Shown here piece after piece: positions 5,272 through 5,654 of a stretch of DNA of 5,654 nucleotides (the first letter of the stretch is position 1; each line of letters opens with the position of its first letter). The notes below the pieces were generated by a model. That model worked only from the letters and a program-made list of their open reading frames with translations. It was not told the DNA's origin and ran no database searches. The stretch is from Gammaproteobacteria bacterium UBA3532 (GTDB taxonomy: Bacteria; Pseudomonadota; Gammaproteobacteria; Enterobacterales; UBA3532), in contig DFOV01000131.1 in NCBI GenBank assembly GCA_002376965.1, forward strand, positions 1 through 5,654. The letters run 5' to 3'. The position numbers and the translations under genes were made by a program.

Positions 5272-5654
5272 TGGCTGAAAGCTCGAATAATCTCCCTTCG
5301 CTAGTCGTAGGGCTTACCGGCGGTATTGGTAGTGGTAAGACGGCAGTTTCGGATTATTTCGCGTCGCTAGGCGTCCCGATTATTGATACCGATATTATTA
5401 GCCGTGCAGTTGTTGCTAAAGGTAGCCCGGCCCTGAAGACTATATGCGACAAACTTGGGCCAGATGTGCTGACCCATGATGGTGAATTAGATCGGCGCCA
5501 GTTGCGCAGTGCAATATTTAATACTCCAGAACTAAAAATATGGCTAGAACAACTTCTTCACCCACTTATCCGCCAAGAGGTTGGTCGACGGCTCGCTTTA
5601 GCTAATAGCGATTACGCCATCGTAGCTATTCCCCTTCTCGCTGAGAACTGGCCC
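5271..5654 (+). CDS. coaE: Dephospho-CoA kinase CoaE, N-terminal part (runs off right edge)
   Basis: CoaE phosphorylates the 3'-hydroxyl of dephospho-CoA with ATP, the last step of coenzyme A synthesis, in the cytoplasm. Only 128 codons are in the window, with no stop; the family is about 200 residues. Visible are the P-loop GLTGGIGSGKT (14-24), the substrate-binding IDTDIISR segment (38-45, normally D-[AT]-D-x-x-x-R), DRRQLR (74-79), LLHPLIR (95-101) and a PLLAE segment (121-125) matching the family's PLL-[FY]-E. Its ATG overlaps the pilD stop by one base (TGATG), so it is probably co-transcribed and translationally coupled. The pilD-coaE pairing is common in Gammaproteobacteria and does not imply a pilus function. 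Confidence 0.95.
   Translation, partial: MAESSNNLPSLVVGLTGGIGSGKTAVSDYFASLGVPIIDTDIISRAVVAKGSPALKTICDKLGPDVLTHDGELDRRQLRSAIFNTPELKIWLEQLLHPLIRQEVGRRLALANSDYAIVAIPLLAENWP

Noticed and set aside
1..5654. CRISPR array, insertion sequence or phage element
   Set aside because: No regularly spaced repeats, transposase-like frames or terminal inverted repeats were seen. Gene order and packing match a conserved chromosomal locus.

Overview
This window carries the core type IVa pilus locus of a Gammaproteobacterium, in the arrangement known from Pseudomonas: pilA on one strand, diverging from a pilB-pilC-pilD-coaE run on the other. Protein lengths (PilB 566, PilC 415, PilD 292 aa) and motifs match the Pseudomonas family closely. 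The base composition is only moderately GC and looks lower than typical Pseudomonas, and no tRNA gene is visible beside pilA. This suggests another gammaproteobacterial lineage, perhaps marine. The sequence alone does not settle genus or order.

Left end (1-533): on the minus strand, a gene starts at 189 behind a good ribosome binding site and runs off the left edge. Only 63 residues are visible. They show one membrane helix followed by a D-S-F-W-H-L-x-T-G motif of the kind found after the first helix of multi-membrane-spanning GT-C-type glycosyltransferase-like proteins. Between it and pilA lie a possible -10 box (346-351), a short TTGCC repeat, an 11-bp inverted repeat (439-467) and a strong terminator (475-506) that ends pilA transcription.

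Centre left (534-1429): pilA (minus, 534-1046) encodes a type IVa major pilin with a 10-residue leader, Glu5 and a C-terminal disulfide loop. The 383-bp divergent intergenic region holds a GG-N10-GC sigma-54 promoter for pilA (1117-1132). Two dyad-symmetric elements containing TGTC/GACA (1222-1238 and 1244-1276) sit at roughly -115 to -170 and are candidate PilR activator sites. A weak sigma-70 candidate precedes pilB.

Right (1430-5654): pilB (extension ATPase), pilC (inner-membrane platform), pilD (prepilin peptidase/N-methylase) and the 5' part of coaE (dephospho-CoA kinase, cut by the window edge) are tightly packed. pilB and pilC are 15 nt apart. pilC/pilD and pilD/coaE each overlap by one base, so translational coupling is likely. 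PilD would process and methylate PilA, and PilB would power its assembly through PilC. CoaE is a housekeeping passenger commonly found here.

No wholly new system is evident. The least ordinary element is the truncated GT-C-like gene just downstream of pilA. By position it could be a pilin-modifying glycosyltransferase, as TfpW is in some Pseudomonas aeruginosa strains, but that is inference from an N-terminal fragment.
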